From the NCBI RefSeq assembly GCF_049243985.1, contig NC_135370.1, positions 167,737,824 to 167,801,823 on the forward strand: a stretch of DNA of 64,000 nt, in the 5' to 3' direction. The position numbers were made by a program, and so were the translations under genes. Position 1 is the stretch's first letter, and the number at the start of each line of letters is the position of its first letter. The notes beneath the pieces were generated by a model that saw only the letters and a list, made by a program, of their open reading frames with translations, was not told where the DNA came from and did not search any database. Shown piece after piece: positions 20,132-30,609 of the stretch. The stretch comes from Paroedura picta. Lineage: Eukaryota > Chordata > Lepidosauria > Squamata > Gekkonidae.

Positions 20132-20248
20132 GTGAGGACGCCCGCGGGGACAATGGGGGCCGGAGGGGAGGGGAGAGAGACCGCGAGGCTACCCCAACTT
20201 GGCCCCCCTGTTCTTGCCCAGCCCTCCAAAGTCTTTATTTTCTTGCAG
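20132..20248 (+). other. RCOR1: RCOR1 intron 1, 117 bp, frame-preserving
   Basis: The intron opens GTGAGG and closes TTTATTTTCTTGCAG, with a good pyrimidine tract. Its length is 39 x 3 and it has no in-frame stop, so an unspliced message would stay open from exon 1 into exon 2 with 39 extra residues. Splicing is inferred because removing it restores the family sequence DEEHGGGGMRVG. Confidence 0.85.
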
Positions 20249-20308
20249 GGGGAGGCGGCATGAGAGTGGGAGCCCAGTACCAGGCGGTCGTGCCCGACTT
20301 CGATCCCG
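20249..20308 (+). CDS. RCOR1: REST corepressor 1 (CoREST1), coding exon 2
   Basis: The 60-bp exon encodes GGGMRVGAQYQAVVPDFDP and the first base of the next codon, before a GTAAGG donor at 20309. With the last G of exon 1 it reads HGGGGMRVG, as in human RCOR1 (which has P for A after MRVG, from memory). It is the start of the ELM2 region, the part of CoREST that helps bind HDAC1/2. Both exon junctions fall after the first base of a codon. The remaining domains (rest of ELM2, SANT1, LSD1-binding linker, SANT2) must lie beyond the window. Confidence 0.95.
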
Positions 20309-20620
20309 GTAAGGCCATTGGGGAGAAATCCCCGAATGGAGAAATGTAGCCTTTCAGTGCCTGCCTGCCTGCCTGCCTGCAGGACTTTTCTTTCCGGAGA
20401 GCTTCGGCTCTGCCAGCGGGCGCTGCCCTCGCGGCTCGGTGTCTCTTGCCCGGGCCGACCCTCGGAGTTTGTCCTCGGAAGTCAGCCCCGCTGCGTTCAG
20501 TGGGGTTTACTCTCGTGTAATCACGCACGAGGCGGGGGAGAGCTTCTCAGGTCTTTGGACGGTCGTCCTCGAGGCTCATGGGTCGCGTTTTGGTGGCGGG
20601 GTGGGGAGGATTAGAGCACT

Positions 20621-22631
20621 TTATTCCTATTTTTAGGACTCGGGGTGTAAGGCGATTGTAAAGAAGCGGGGAGGGGGCAACTCCCCCCTCTCGGAGAGAG
20701 TGTCCTGCCCCCACACCTTGATAAAAAAAACAAGAGCAGCAAGGAGTAAAGGGGGGGGGGTTGCCGGTGGAGAGGGAAACGTGTTTGGGGAAGGTGCCAA
20801 CATGCTGGGGGGGGGGGGGAGTGGAAGAGGAGAGATTCTCGGGTTTTACTTCCCTTTGTGAAATCTCATTAAAAGTACGTTCTTTGATGTGCCTCTTTTT
20901 GTGTTTTCCCAACGTAAGTGGGGTTCTTTTTGGGGGGGGGGGCAGGGGGAGAGAAGTGACTCCCATCTAGTCAAGAAGAGTCAGGATTATTCTCTTGACT
21001 CCCCCCCCCCAAACCTTGCTTTCAGGTGTGGCTAGTATGTTCATATTCACATTGGCAGAGAAGGCAGGAAAGAGACGCTGTCCCTTTATGGGAATCCGTG
21101 CCAGTCTACTCCCGCAGACTCCTCCTCTCTGCCTCCCTCCCCCCTGCCCCCAAATCAATTATTTTAGATGCAATTGACCTAAATCAAATTACTTAAAAGA
21201 ATTAGTGGTTGATCTAATTGGATTTTATTTTTGAATGGCGCTGGGAGGGGGAGGCTGGGGTGTCCCCCCCCCCAACCTACCTCTTCCTCTCACCCTCCTG
21301 ACAAATTTTAGGGTGAGTGGAGCGTGGAGAGGAGAGGAGGAGAATAGATTATAATAATAATAATAATAAAGTCATTCCAGGAGGACACTTGGGTGACTGG
21401 GGGACAAAACAAGAAGCCAGGATTGGAGCAGCAAGAGACAGTCAGCTGGGAGAGGTTTAGAATGCCTTTTTCTCCGTGCTGGAATATCTGGTGCAAGTGC
21501 CAATAACAGAAAGCGGGCATTCCTGTCACCTCCGGGTGGACCGATGTCTTGAAATCATCTGTTACTCTAGTTGTGGGGTGACGGGGAGAGAAGGAGAATG
21601 GACTTCTCCATGTGTTTAGTGTCCCCTGTGAATCAGTTTTCGGCAGGCTCGATTTAAAACGAGGAAACTGAGCAAACAAAGGAATCCAAGTATTACTGTG
21701 AGCGAACTAAGAAAATCGGGCTCTGTGTGTATGTGGGAGAGTCATGCTTGGCTAGGGTTTTTTTTTTTTTTTTTAAACAGAGGGGGTTCACTTCCTCATT
21801 TTCAAAACCTGAGCACTGTTTCTTTGTCGCTGAAGTTTATTGCCGTGTTTTTAAAGTTCTCAGCCGTTTCTCGTTCCAGCATCACAAGTGAGTTTTGCGT
21901 AGGACTAAGTTAATAAGAGTCTTCTGTCCCCCCCCCCCAACTCTTTGTGTTGACACCAGAAGATTTGCTCCTTCATAGACTTCACAAAGCACATCATTTC
22001 CGTAGTGTGACCCTGAACTGCTTGCCCTTAAGGATTCTTCCTCCCTTCCAGCTCCTTCCAGCTCCTCCCAGTTGCTGTTTGCGTGATTGGACATGATGTA
22101 AAACTGCAGAAGCGTTGCCCCTCAGAAAGCCTCCAGTTCAAATCTTGTCTTTAGCTACAAACTTGCTAGAAACATGATGGTGCTGGGAGAACATTTTGGT
22201 TAGAGTGCTTGGGGTACTAGCAGAGAGCTAACAGGAAAAGGTCGGGGAGCACATAAAGTCTTACATAAGTTGGGTTCTGTCCAACTACCCTCTCCCTGCA
22301 GTTTTCAGGTATAAAAAGCTTACATTGTTGTAAGAACTACTGAGATGTGTGGAATAAAATGCCCAGTGAATGGAAACTATATAACAAGGCTGCCTTCCAA
22401 CAGTTGCCATATTTTTAAGCGTAACTGGATGTTTATAATGTTTTTCTCTTCCCTGGCCTGTCACTTATGGATGCAAGCCTTATTTGTCTGCATGTGATGC
22501 ATGATTCCCACTTGTCACGGATGGCGTGCTGAACATGCACACATCTGTTCGCCATGTATGATTGTGTGCAAATGCCCATGTGGGGAAGATGATTTCCTGT
22601 TCTGTGTAGGCTTGGCAAAATAAGGGTATGT
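20621..22631. other. First part of intron 2, few repeats
   Basis: G or C runs of 9-12 bases recur (about 20750, 20809, 20934, 21001, 21266). An (ATA)n microsatellite is at 21349-21369. A homeodomain-site-rich AT block is at 21155-21230. No SINE or LINE was recognised, which suits a regulatory 5' intron segment. Confidence 0.55.
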
Positions 22632-22642
22632 AAGTAACACCA

Positions 22643-22927
22643 AAAAGCCTCTTGTGGCGCAGGGTGGTAAGGCAGCCGACATGCAGTCTGAAAGCTCTGC
22701 CCATGAGGCTGGGAGTTCGATCCCATCAGCCGACTCAAGGTTGACTCAGCCTTCCATCCTTCCGAGGTCGGTAAAATGAGGACCTAGCTTCCTGGGGGGT
22801 AAACGGTAATGATTGGGGAAGGCACTGGCAAACCACCCCGTATTGAGTCTGCCATGAAAACGCTAGAGGGCGTCACCCCAAGGGTCAGACATGACTCGGT
22901 GCTTGCACAGGGGATACCTTTACCTTT
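22643..22927 (+). mobile_element. Sauria SINE, full length
   Basis: The tRNA-like head has box A TGGCGCAGGGTGGTAAGGC and box B GGGAGTTCGATCCC. The body CTCAAGGTTGACTCAGCC and GGCACTGGCAAACCACC and the tail GGGGATACCTTTACCTTT are diagnostic of Sauria. An 11-bp duplication, AAGTAACACCA / AAGTGACACCA, flanks it at 22632-22642 and 22928-22938. Confidence 0.95.
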
Positions 22928-22938
22928 AAGTGACACCA

Positions 22939-24523
22939 AGGGGGATTTATTGGGGTTAACTTCCATGCAGGAAACTCCTTTTGGGTGAAGTCGCCCTTTT
23001 TATGTAAGGGGTGATCTCTTTAAAAAAATATATATATATATATTGCTCCCCACTCCTGTGTTTAGTAGTTTAGTAGTCCAGACTTCTTAGCAGCACATAC
23101 TAAAATGGCTTTTGGTGATACAGCAGGTGACTACTGCCTCTAATGGCAGATTTTAAGCTTCACTTGGACGGGGTAGATAGTTTGTGGCTTATGTCTGCTC
23201 ATGCCCTAGTAACTGGTTAGGCAATGTCTGCAGTCCCAAAAAAAGTAAAGCTGTTTGAGACACCGACAAACTGTCTCTCTGTCTCTCGTAGCTTCCCTTC
23301 AGGCCTAAGATGTGCCGTTAAAGTTGAGTGCGGAAATCTTTGTCTTCCCCCGGAGCCTCAAGTTGTTTACAAACTTGTTTGGCTAAAATGGTGTGTTGTT
23401 ACAGATGAAGATGCAATTCGGTTTATTTGTTGCATGAAAGATGCTTTACTTCCATTGTTCTCGTAACATCTGTGAGTGGAACCTCGGTAGAACGGGCCTG
23501 TGAAGTGGTGAAGTTTCCCACATGGTTAATTTCCATGCTGCTCTCCCAACCAATATGGATGCATGTGGCTAGGCCCTGTGGAAGCAGCTCCCATAATGCA
23601 ATCTGCTAGCATATGCTTCTGTGTTTAGGTGAGATTGGAGACTGTGCATTTATCATTCCTGTACATTCTTTGTGTTGGCGTAGCAGAATAAAAGCCTGTG
23701 CTTATTTTAAGACTTGAACTGGGGTCTTGTTAGAAATTCTAATATTTTAATCACGGTGTTTTGAGAATCCGATGGTTATAAATGAAATACTTGTGTGAGA
23801 AGTGAAATTCCCCCACTGGCTTGCAGGTTGCAAATTTGGCCTTGGTCCAGTGATTCCTGCTACTGAGATGCAAGAGGCTGCATGCATAGAGGGTGGGATT
23901 TTTTCTTTTTTCTGTCTGTCTTCTCCTCTCCTTTCATTTAAGAAAAGAGTTCGGCCTGTAAGCCTGTTTTGCGAGAGTCAAATGAAATCCGCTTCACTTA
24001 CAAATGTCCCTTTTAGAGCTCCGGTCAATGGAAACTCACGGGCCACCTTTTATCCTCCTTGAAGTTTTCATTTTCAGCCCACCCTCCTCCTAATAAAGCT
24101 CTGTACTAATTGGAGGACAGAACTGTCAAAACTACTCCGTACAACCCGACACTGAGGTGCTGTTTAACTCATGCAAATGTCAGAAATGTCAAATGAAACC
24201 TTCCCAGAAGCACTTGGGCCCTTGAATGTCAGCAATACCTTTTCAAGGTATTGTCTGAGTGTTTCCCTGAAACATTAAGGTAGCAGTTTATTAAATTGGG
24301 GCTAGGAAGGAATCCCAGGCACTTTATTTCTAAGGTGCCTACAATTTTGATGCTGATTTCTAAAAACTAGACACCCCTCCCCCCCAGCTTTGTCACTTAA
24401 CCTGGAGTGATTTTTTTAATGATGGAACATAAACATAGGGTGTGTAGATGCATTTGGTGACTCTTGCTCGACTGCCGTCTGTTAAGGCCTTCTCAGGAGC
24501 TTGAAACTTCACAATCTTGGTAG
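22939..24523. other. Intronic sequence, nothing recognised
   Basis: A short (TA)n tract is at 23027-23044. The rest looks single-copy, with no exon-like conservation that I can recognise. Confidence 0.45.
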
Positions 24524-24601
24524 CAGGGGTAGTTTGCTGGCAGGGGCTCATGGGTACTGTAGTCCATGGACATCTGGAGGGCTGCAGCTTGACTACCCCT
24601 G
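24524..24601. mobile_element. hAT-A MITE with most of the left arm lost
   Basis: CAGGGGTAG is followed almost at once by the right arm (GGCAGGGGCTCATGGGTACT, ending GACTACCCCTG). Confidence 0.8.
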
Positions 24602-24837
24602 ATTTAGGTATTAATTAAAACATTTTCTTCATGGTTCAAGATGGCTTACAATAATAGCTAAAACCCTAGAAATAGCCCCAGCGGAATTTCACCTTGCCTA
24701 GTCCTATAACCACACTTTAAGCCAACCTACATGTTGATTGAGCCAAAATCACGAGGTGCCCTGGCCTCTTGGTTGCAGCTCACACTGGGCTGGGCTGGAG
24801 CCTGCTTCATGAGTTGCATTAAGTGAAGTTTTACAAT

Positions 24838-25092
24838 GGTAAGAAGAAGACTTGGCTTTTATACCCCACTTTTCACTACACAAAGGAATCTCAAAGTGGC
24901 TTACAATTGCCTTCCCTCCCTCTCCCCACAGCAGATACCCTGTCAGGTAGGTGAGGCTGAGAGAGCTCTAAGAGAACTGCTCTGTGGAAACAACTCTTAT
25001 CAAGACTGTGACTAGCTCAACCACCTGGCTGCATGGGGAGGAACATGGCTTGCCAGATTAGAAGCCACCACTCTTAACCATTATACCAAGCT
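24838..25092 (-). mobile_element. SINE-1, full length
   Basis: The plus strand shows tail first (AAGAAGAAGACTTGGCTTTT, CACTTTTCACTACACAAAGG) and head last (CCACCACTCTTAACCATTAT). Confidence 0.82.
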
Positions 25093-25116
25093 ATCTCTGG
25101 TAGTTGTATATTGTAA

Positions 25117-25152
25117 TACATATATGTATGTATGTATGTGTATATATATATA
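25117..25152. repeat. (TATG)n/(TA)n microsatellite
   Basis: TATGTATGTATGTATG grades into TATATATATATA and abuts the 3' end of the BovB copy. Confidence 0.8.
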
Positions 25153-25592
25153 TTGTTGTTAGGTGCGAAGTCGTGTCCGACACATCGCGACCCCATGCAC
25201 AATGATCCTCCGGGCCTTCCTGTCCTCTACCATTCCCCGGAGTCCATTTAAGTTTGCACCGACTGCTTCAGTGACTCCATCCAGCCACCTCATTCTCTGT
25301 CGTCCCCTTCTTCTTTTGCCCTCGATCGCTCCCAGCATTAGGCTCTTCTCCAGGGAGTCCTTCCTTCTCATGAGGTGGCCAAAGGATTTGAGTTTCATCT
25401 TCAGGATCTGGCCTTCTAAGGACCAGTCAGGGCTGATCTCCTCTAGAACTGACCGGTTTGTTCGCCTTGCAGTCCAAGGGACTCGCAAGAGTCTTCTCCA
25501 GCACCAGAGTTCAAAAGCCTCAATTCTTTGACGCTCGGCCTTCCTTATGGTCCAACTTTCACAGCCATACATTGCAACTGGGAATACCATAT
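25153..25592 (-). mobile_element. BovB (RTE) LINE, 3' end with open frame
   Basis: The minus strand encodes 143 codons of the BovB ORF C-terminus: MVFPVAMYGCESWTIRKAE, ELWCWRRLLRVPWTARRTN, FGHLMRRKDSLEKSLM and RRRGRQRMRWLDGVTEAVG. This open frame ends normally at 25159. Position 25592 marks 5' truncation. BovB supplies reverse transcriptase to Sauria-type SINEs. Confidence 0.95.
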
Positions 25593-25744
25593 ATCTCCAT
25601 AAATTCTAAGGAGGGAACCCTCTCCTAACTTGTGAATAGGCCCATGCAGTGAAAAACGTGGCAGTATATTAGTTCTTGTCCCATGTGGAGCCCAAATATA
25701 TACAGGATTGAAATAGTACTATGGGGAAATCGAGCAGAGAGAGA

Positions 25745-26960
25745 TTCATTGTGCAGCAGTGAGTTATGTGTGTGTGTGTTGAGTGTTGTCAAGTTGGTTC
25801 TGACTTACATGAATTAGTGACCTCCAAAAGGTCTTGTAAACCAATCCCTCTCATGTTGAGACTTCTGCTTTTCGTTCTGTCTTAACTTTTCCCAGCATGA
25901 TTGTCTTTTCCAATGATTAATAATGTGACTAAAGTACAATGTGGCGCAAAGAGCCTTGTGGCGCAAAGAGCCTCTTGTGGCGCAGAGTGGTAAGGCAGCC
26001 GTCTGAAAGCTTTGCCCGTGAGGCTGGGAGTTCAATCCCAGCAGCCGGCTCAAGGTTGACTCAGCCTTCCATCCTTCCGAGGTCGGTAAAATGAGTACCC
26101 AGCTTGCTGGGGGGTAAACGGTAATGACTGGGGAAGGCACTGGCAAACCACCCCGCGTTGAGTCTGCCAAGAAAACACTAGAGGGCGTCACCCCAAGGGT
26201 CAGACATGACTCGGTGCTTGCACAGGGGATACCTTTACCTTTAAAGTACAATAGCCCCAGATTAGTAATTTTCATTTCTAGGGAGAATTCAGGCTTGCTT
26301 TGATCTTTTTGGCGGCCCATGATATCCGTAAACTTCTATCCCAATGCCTCATTTCAAATGAAGCATTTTTCTCCCTCGACCAACTTTCATTGACCATACA
26401 CAATAATGGGGAATACTATGACATTAATTAACTTGACCTTGGTAATCATCGACATATCACACTTCAGAATGTTTTCCAGCTTCTTCATAACTGCCCCTCC
26501 CCAGTTTTCATCTCCTTCTAATTTCTTGGTTGCAGGTTGATAATGGAATCACGGAATAGAAAACCCTGAACAATTTCAGTTTCTTTGTTTACCTTAAAGC
26601 TGTGTATTTTTCCAGCAGTTATTACTTTGGTCCTCTTCATGTTTAGCTGTAATCCTTTGCACATTCTCCTTTCACCTTCATTACTAGCAGTTTCATGTAT
26701 TCACTGTTTTCTGCCAGTAATGTGGTGTCACCTGCATATCTCAGGTTAATGTTCTTCTACTAGTTTCCGCTCTTACCACCACCTAAACAAATCCAGCTTT
26801 CTTTACGATGTGTACTGCATATAGATTGAACCGACAGAGATAAAATGCATCTTTGTCTGACACTTCTGCCAACTGGAAACCATTCTGTTTCTCCATATTC
26901 CTAACATTAGCCTTTCGTCCAGTGATCACATTATACCTAGATGTAGTGACATACCCATTT
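25745..26960 (-). mobile_element. Old RTE-type LINE fragment, interrupted by Sauria
   Basis: The minus strand follows the RTE order at low identity. A YAGDTTLLAEN segment (26706-26746) stands where the catalytic YADD box should be, with Asp changed to Gly. MKLLVMKVKGEC-like codons and a VYGQ-type remnant follow. Many stops break the frame. It is split by a Sauria insertion at 25941-26242. Confidence 0.65.
25941..26242 (+). mobile_element. Sauria SINE inserted in an older RTE LINE
   Basis: Full tRNA head, body and TTTACCTTT tail, flanked by the 10-bp duplication AAAGTACAAT (25931-25940 and 26243-26252). The 5' end is stuttered: GTGGCGCAAAGAGCC appears as extra partial copies before the true head. 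Confidence 0.93.
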
Positions 26961-27004
26961 CTTTTACAACCAACCATGAGTTATTTACTTGCATTAATAA
27001 ATTC

Positions 27005-27167
27005 TAGAGGACCAGGGTCGTGTGAGTGTTGGACTATAATTTGGGAGATCCAGGTACAAGGTCTTGCTCTGCTGTGGAAGGTCACATTGTAACATTGAGC
27101 CAACCTCACAGGGTGGTTGTGAGGATAAAATAGAGCGGAGAACGCTGTAAGCTGCTTTTGGCCTCTA
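27005..27167 (+). mobile_element. SINE-4, left part (split by L2-like LINE)
   Basis: GGGAGATCCAGGTACAAGGT and CCTCACAGGGTGGTTGTGAG lead to GTAAGCTGCTTTTGGC. The matching end, TTGGGGAGAAAGGCACGATG, resumes at about 27640, on the far side of the LINE. Confidence 0.65.
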
Positions 27168-27636
27168 TTCCCGGCCCATGGGAAGCACGCCTGGCCTTGA
27201 CCAGGGCCAGGGCCTTTTCGGTCCTGGCCCCAACCTGGTGGAATGAGCTCCCTGGGTGAGCTGCGGGCCCTGCGGGATCTTTCGGTGTTCCGCAGGGCCT
27301 GCAAAACGGAGCTCTTTAGCCAGGTCTATGGTTGAGGCCCGGATCAGTGAGGAAGATCGAAGTGCCCCCCTCTATTTATTTATCTGTCTATTTGTCCATC
27401 ATTGAGCGTCACATAACATTGGGGTCATCTGGCCCTCCTTCCTCCCTCCCTCTAACGGTATGGTTGGGCGATGAGATTTATTTTGCTATGTTCTTTGTTG
27501 AAATTGTAACTATTTTTATGTACTATTAATGGGTTTTAAAACTTGGTTTTATGGATTTGTGTAACCTGCCACGAGCTGGCTTCGAGAGTGGTGGAGAATA
27601 TAATAAACAATAAATAATAAATAATAAATAATAATA
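27168..27636 (+). mobile_element. L2-like LINE, 3' end, inserted in SINE-4
   Basis: GGGCCTTTTCGGTCCTGGCC and AACCTGGTGGAATGAGCTCC give the FSVLAPTWWNEL-type C-terminus. CTGCAAAACGGAGCTCTTTA (LQNGALQ/CKTELF) and a 3' UTR with AACCTGCCACGAGC follow, ending in an (AATA)n tail. Confidence 0.75.
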
Positions 27637-27984
27637 AATATTGGGGAGAAAGGCACGATGTAAGTGAATAAATATTGTTGGGAATTGAATTGTACCCTTC
27701 ACTAATCATTGCTGAATGAACATAAGATCATGGACTTCAAAAGCCTTTTTTAGATCTGACATATGGTTAGAAATCCCTTCCTAGGGAGGCATAGAGTAGG
27801 AGTGCAGTCTTATGCAGTTTTTTGGTCTAGGTCTTATTTATTTCAACGGATTTAGGCTGTGGTGCCCTAGCATAATGAGCCTGCTGTTAGGAAGCAAGTA
27901 AATGCTCCTCTGATCAAGTAGTAAAGAATGAGGATCTTTGTGATCATTTCCCTGTGCTTTAGGGGGGGTCTGTGGATTTTGTTG

Positions 27985-28150
27985 GGGGCCGGTGTGGTGT
28001 AATGGTTAGAAGTTTGAGGTACGATCTGAGAGACTCCGGCTTGAATGCCTACTCTGCCATAGAAACTCTCTGGGTGACCATGGGCCTATCACACCTCACA
28101 GGGTTGTTGTGAGAACAACAGGGATGAGAAGAAAAATATAAATATAAAAA
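27985..28150 (+). mobile_element. SINE-4
   Basis: GGTGTGGTGTAATGGTTAGA (box A), CTCCGGCTTGAATGCC (box B), GGGTGACCATGGGCC and CCTCACAGGGTTGTTGTGAG appear in the expected order. Confidence 0.7.
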
Positions 28151-28197
28151 TAAATAAAAGATTAGCTGTTTAGAGGTTTTTGCCTGGGAGGAAGGTA

Positions 28198-28562
28198 GAA
28201 TCATAGAGTTGGAAGGGACCATACAGGCCATCTGCACAATGCAGGGTAAGTGTCCAGCCGCTGCTTAAAGACTGCCAGTGAGGGGGAGCTCACCACCTCT
28301 ATTCTACTGCTGGACTATTCTGTGAAAACTTTTTTCCTTGATTTCTACCTGTACCATTCTACACATAGTTTAAAGCCATTAATGTGGGTCCTGTCCTCTG
28401 CTGCCAATAGGAACCACTCTCTGCCTTCCAGGTGATTGCTCTCTAAGAATTTGAAAAGTTAACATGTCCCCTCTCAACTTTCTCTTCTACAGGCTGAGCA
28501 TATGAAAAAGCCCTTCAGCCTTTCCTCTTAGGGCTTGGCCCCCAGGTCTGGGGTATAAATAA
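28198..28562 (-). mobile_element. CR1 LINE, 3' end, minus strand
   Basis: It begins with the reversed tail AGAATCATAGAGTTGGAAGG, then CTGCTTAAAGACTGCCAGTG, TTAAAGCCATTAATGTGGGT and CTGCTGCCAATAGGAACC. No open frame survives. Confidence 0.83.
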
Positions 28563-29834
28563 AATAAAGTGAGCTTTTGAGAATCCCTTTTTTCCAGCTT
28601 GATCCTCAATCTAACTCTTTTAAGATTAAAGATTAGTGCTTTTGGAACGGCTGTGGGAAGAAGCCCTGTGTGACAATCTCTGTGTTAGGCCTAGTCTGGC
28701 TTGTTTCCTTAGTTGCTTGGCGGTTCTCATTCCAAACTGTAAATTTGCTAATTGGATGTCAACAGTACCCTTGGACAGGTTTCTTGAAGGCTTATTTCTG
28801 TACAGATACACTGTTATCTGGCCTCTTCTTCTGTAGCTGCTTTACTAAGGAGTGGTAAAGTTCTTTCTGTCTGAAGAGGCTGATATTTGCTTGTATTGCT
28901 TTCCTCTTGTAAATACTACTATATTTTATACCGGGGGGGAAAAAAGGCATTTTGACTTCTATTTCCTGCTGGCTCTTCCTTTTTGTTTAGTATCTATATA
29001 TACCACTTGTTTCTCCAACGTTTTCATGGTGTGCTGTTTTTGGCCACTGGATTTGAAAACGTAGAGGTTTGTTTGAGCAAGAAAAGCATAAAACGGGAAC
29101 CATATTTTACTTTCACTGGATGAACTGAAATAGCTAAAGGCCCTTTGGGCTTTTATTTGGCCATTTATACTCTTGGTTGATTCCCCCCCTCTTCTTCTTG
29201 GAAGTATGGAGAATAGTGTCTTCCAACTAGGCATGCACACATACACACAAAATTCGTGCTGTTTTGGTTTTGGTCCAAATCACACATATGACCCACTGTT
29301 CTGGATTCACCCAAATCAATTTGGCTTAATCCAAAAAAGTATTGGTTTGTTTTTTTGTGCATATGCTCCCCCAATTCCCAGGAAGCAGAGTGTCTGCCAA
29401 ACAGCTGGTCTGTTATTATCAGCTGTTTGGTGTGGTGCCCTTTAAATACCTCCTTGCCCAAGAAGGGGGAGCATTTAAAGAGTGCATAAAACAGCTATTG
29501 TGATAGCATCAGCTATTTGGTGCATCATTCCCCTCCCCCTTCTCAGCTGCCTGAGAAAGCACAGAGGGGGAGGGGGAGAGTGTGGCGTGCCAAGTAGTGG
29601 GGAGAGGATTAGCAACTGTTCTCTCTCCCCTCACCTTCTCAGGTGCTGCTGACAAAAAAAGGGGGAGGAGCCATTTTAAGTGGCTGGATTGCAATTTGGT
29701 CATCACTGATTCAGCCCGTTTAAATTGCATGGCTGGATGGTTTGGCCCAGATAGGTCTGAAAAGTACCCAAATCAGCATTTGATTTGAGTACTTTTTGAC
29801 TTTTCTGAACTGAATCGCTCATCCTTACTTCCGA
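28563..29834. other. Intronic sequence, nothing recognised
   Basis: Single-copy in appearance. Short purine-rich G/A blocks near 29530-29680 give several spurious open frames. Confidence 0.45.
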
Positions 29835-29992
29835 CGCAATACTCCCTGCTTCCATTTTATTTTTACAACAACAGCCCTGTGAGGTAGTAGGCCGAGAGAG
29901 TGACTGAGATTCAAGCATTCATAGTGGAGTGAAGATTTGAACCTGCAGCTCCTCGGTTTGACTCACTTGACTACTACAGCATGCTGGCTGAT
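29835..29992 (-). mobile_element. SINE-4
   Basis: Plus-strand ACAACAACAGCCCTGTGAGG and GATTTGAACCTGCAGCTCCT are reversed SINE-4 tail and box B. Confidence 0.65.
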
Positions 29993-30325
29993 TCAAAGGG
30001 CCTTATTTCTTTCATGTCCTTAAAAGCATCTGTGGTTGCCCCGAGCTTGAATAACTTATTTGGAAGCACTGTAAGGATCCCTTGGTAAGATGCATTCATT
30101 AATTTGGTATGGGGTTAAATGCAAACCTCTGGTTTTCATGTAAATGACCTGGCTCCTGGGGTGCAATTGCTCGGCATGTTTTTGCAGGCTGTAACTGACA
30201 TTTGCTACCCATGTCGTCCAAGAAACCGCAGCTGCTAGCAAATTCAGATTATGAAACATGTATCTGTTGGCTGAAATGTTGCAAATCTATCGTGTATTAA
30301 ACACACAAGATGTGCCTGTACAACA

Positions 30326-30580
30326 AGAGCCAGCTTGGTGTAGTGCAGGGGTGGCCAGACTGTGACTCTCCAGATGTTCATGGACTACAGTTCCCACAAG
30401 CCCCTGCCAGTGCATGTTCATGGGAATTGTAGGCCATGGACATCTGGAGAGCTACAATCTTGGGCAACCCTGGTGTAGTGGTTAAGTGTGGCGGCCTCTA
30501 ATCTGGAGAAACAGGTTTGATTCCCCGCTCCTCCTCCACATGCAGCCTCCTGGGTAACCTTGGGCTTGGTGGGGGCTAAA
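30326..30580 (+). mobile_element. SINE-1 head split by a hAT-A insertion
   Basis: AGAGCCAGCTTGGTGTAGTG at 30326-30345 and GTGTAGTGGTTAAGTGTGGC at 30473-30492 are the two halves of one SINE-1 head. The body continues with GGTTTGATTCCCCGCTCC. The tail is missing, cut by the neighbouring LINE. Confidence 0.85.
30346..30472. mobile_element. hAT-A MITE inserted inside SINE-1
   Basis: It begins CAGGGGTGGCCAGACTG and ends GGGCAACCCTG-like text. The 8-bp duplication GTGTAGTG is at 30338-30345 and 30473-30480 and is made of SINE-1 head sequence, proving insertion into the SINE. Confidence 0.93.
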
Positions 30581-30609
30581 ACTAGCCTACATCATTCTCT
30601 TGTCCTCCA

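Larger units (their letters stand above)
18560..20620. promoter_or_regulatory. RCOR1: CpG island over the RCOR1 5' end
   Basis: CpG dinucleotides are frequent and G+C is very high throughout, unlike the flanking DNA, where CpG is scarce outside some young repeats. The island spans the proximal promoter, the 5' UTR, both coding exons, intron 1 and the start of intron 2. CpG islands of this kind mark broadly expressed promoters. A 310-codon open frame at 18612-19544 is explained by base composition. Confidence 0.88.

Noticed and set aside
19552-20229. 225-codon minus-strand open frame over RCOR1 exon 1
   Set aside because: It is antisense to a well-supported exon and reflects GC-rich repeats (poly-Arg opposite GCG codons).
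25159-25590. Open frame with reverse-transcriptase C-terminal motifs as a host gene
   Set aside because: It is the 3' end of a BovB LINE, 5'-truncated, with other copies in the window.
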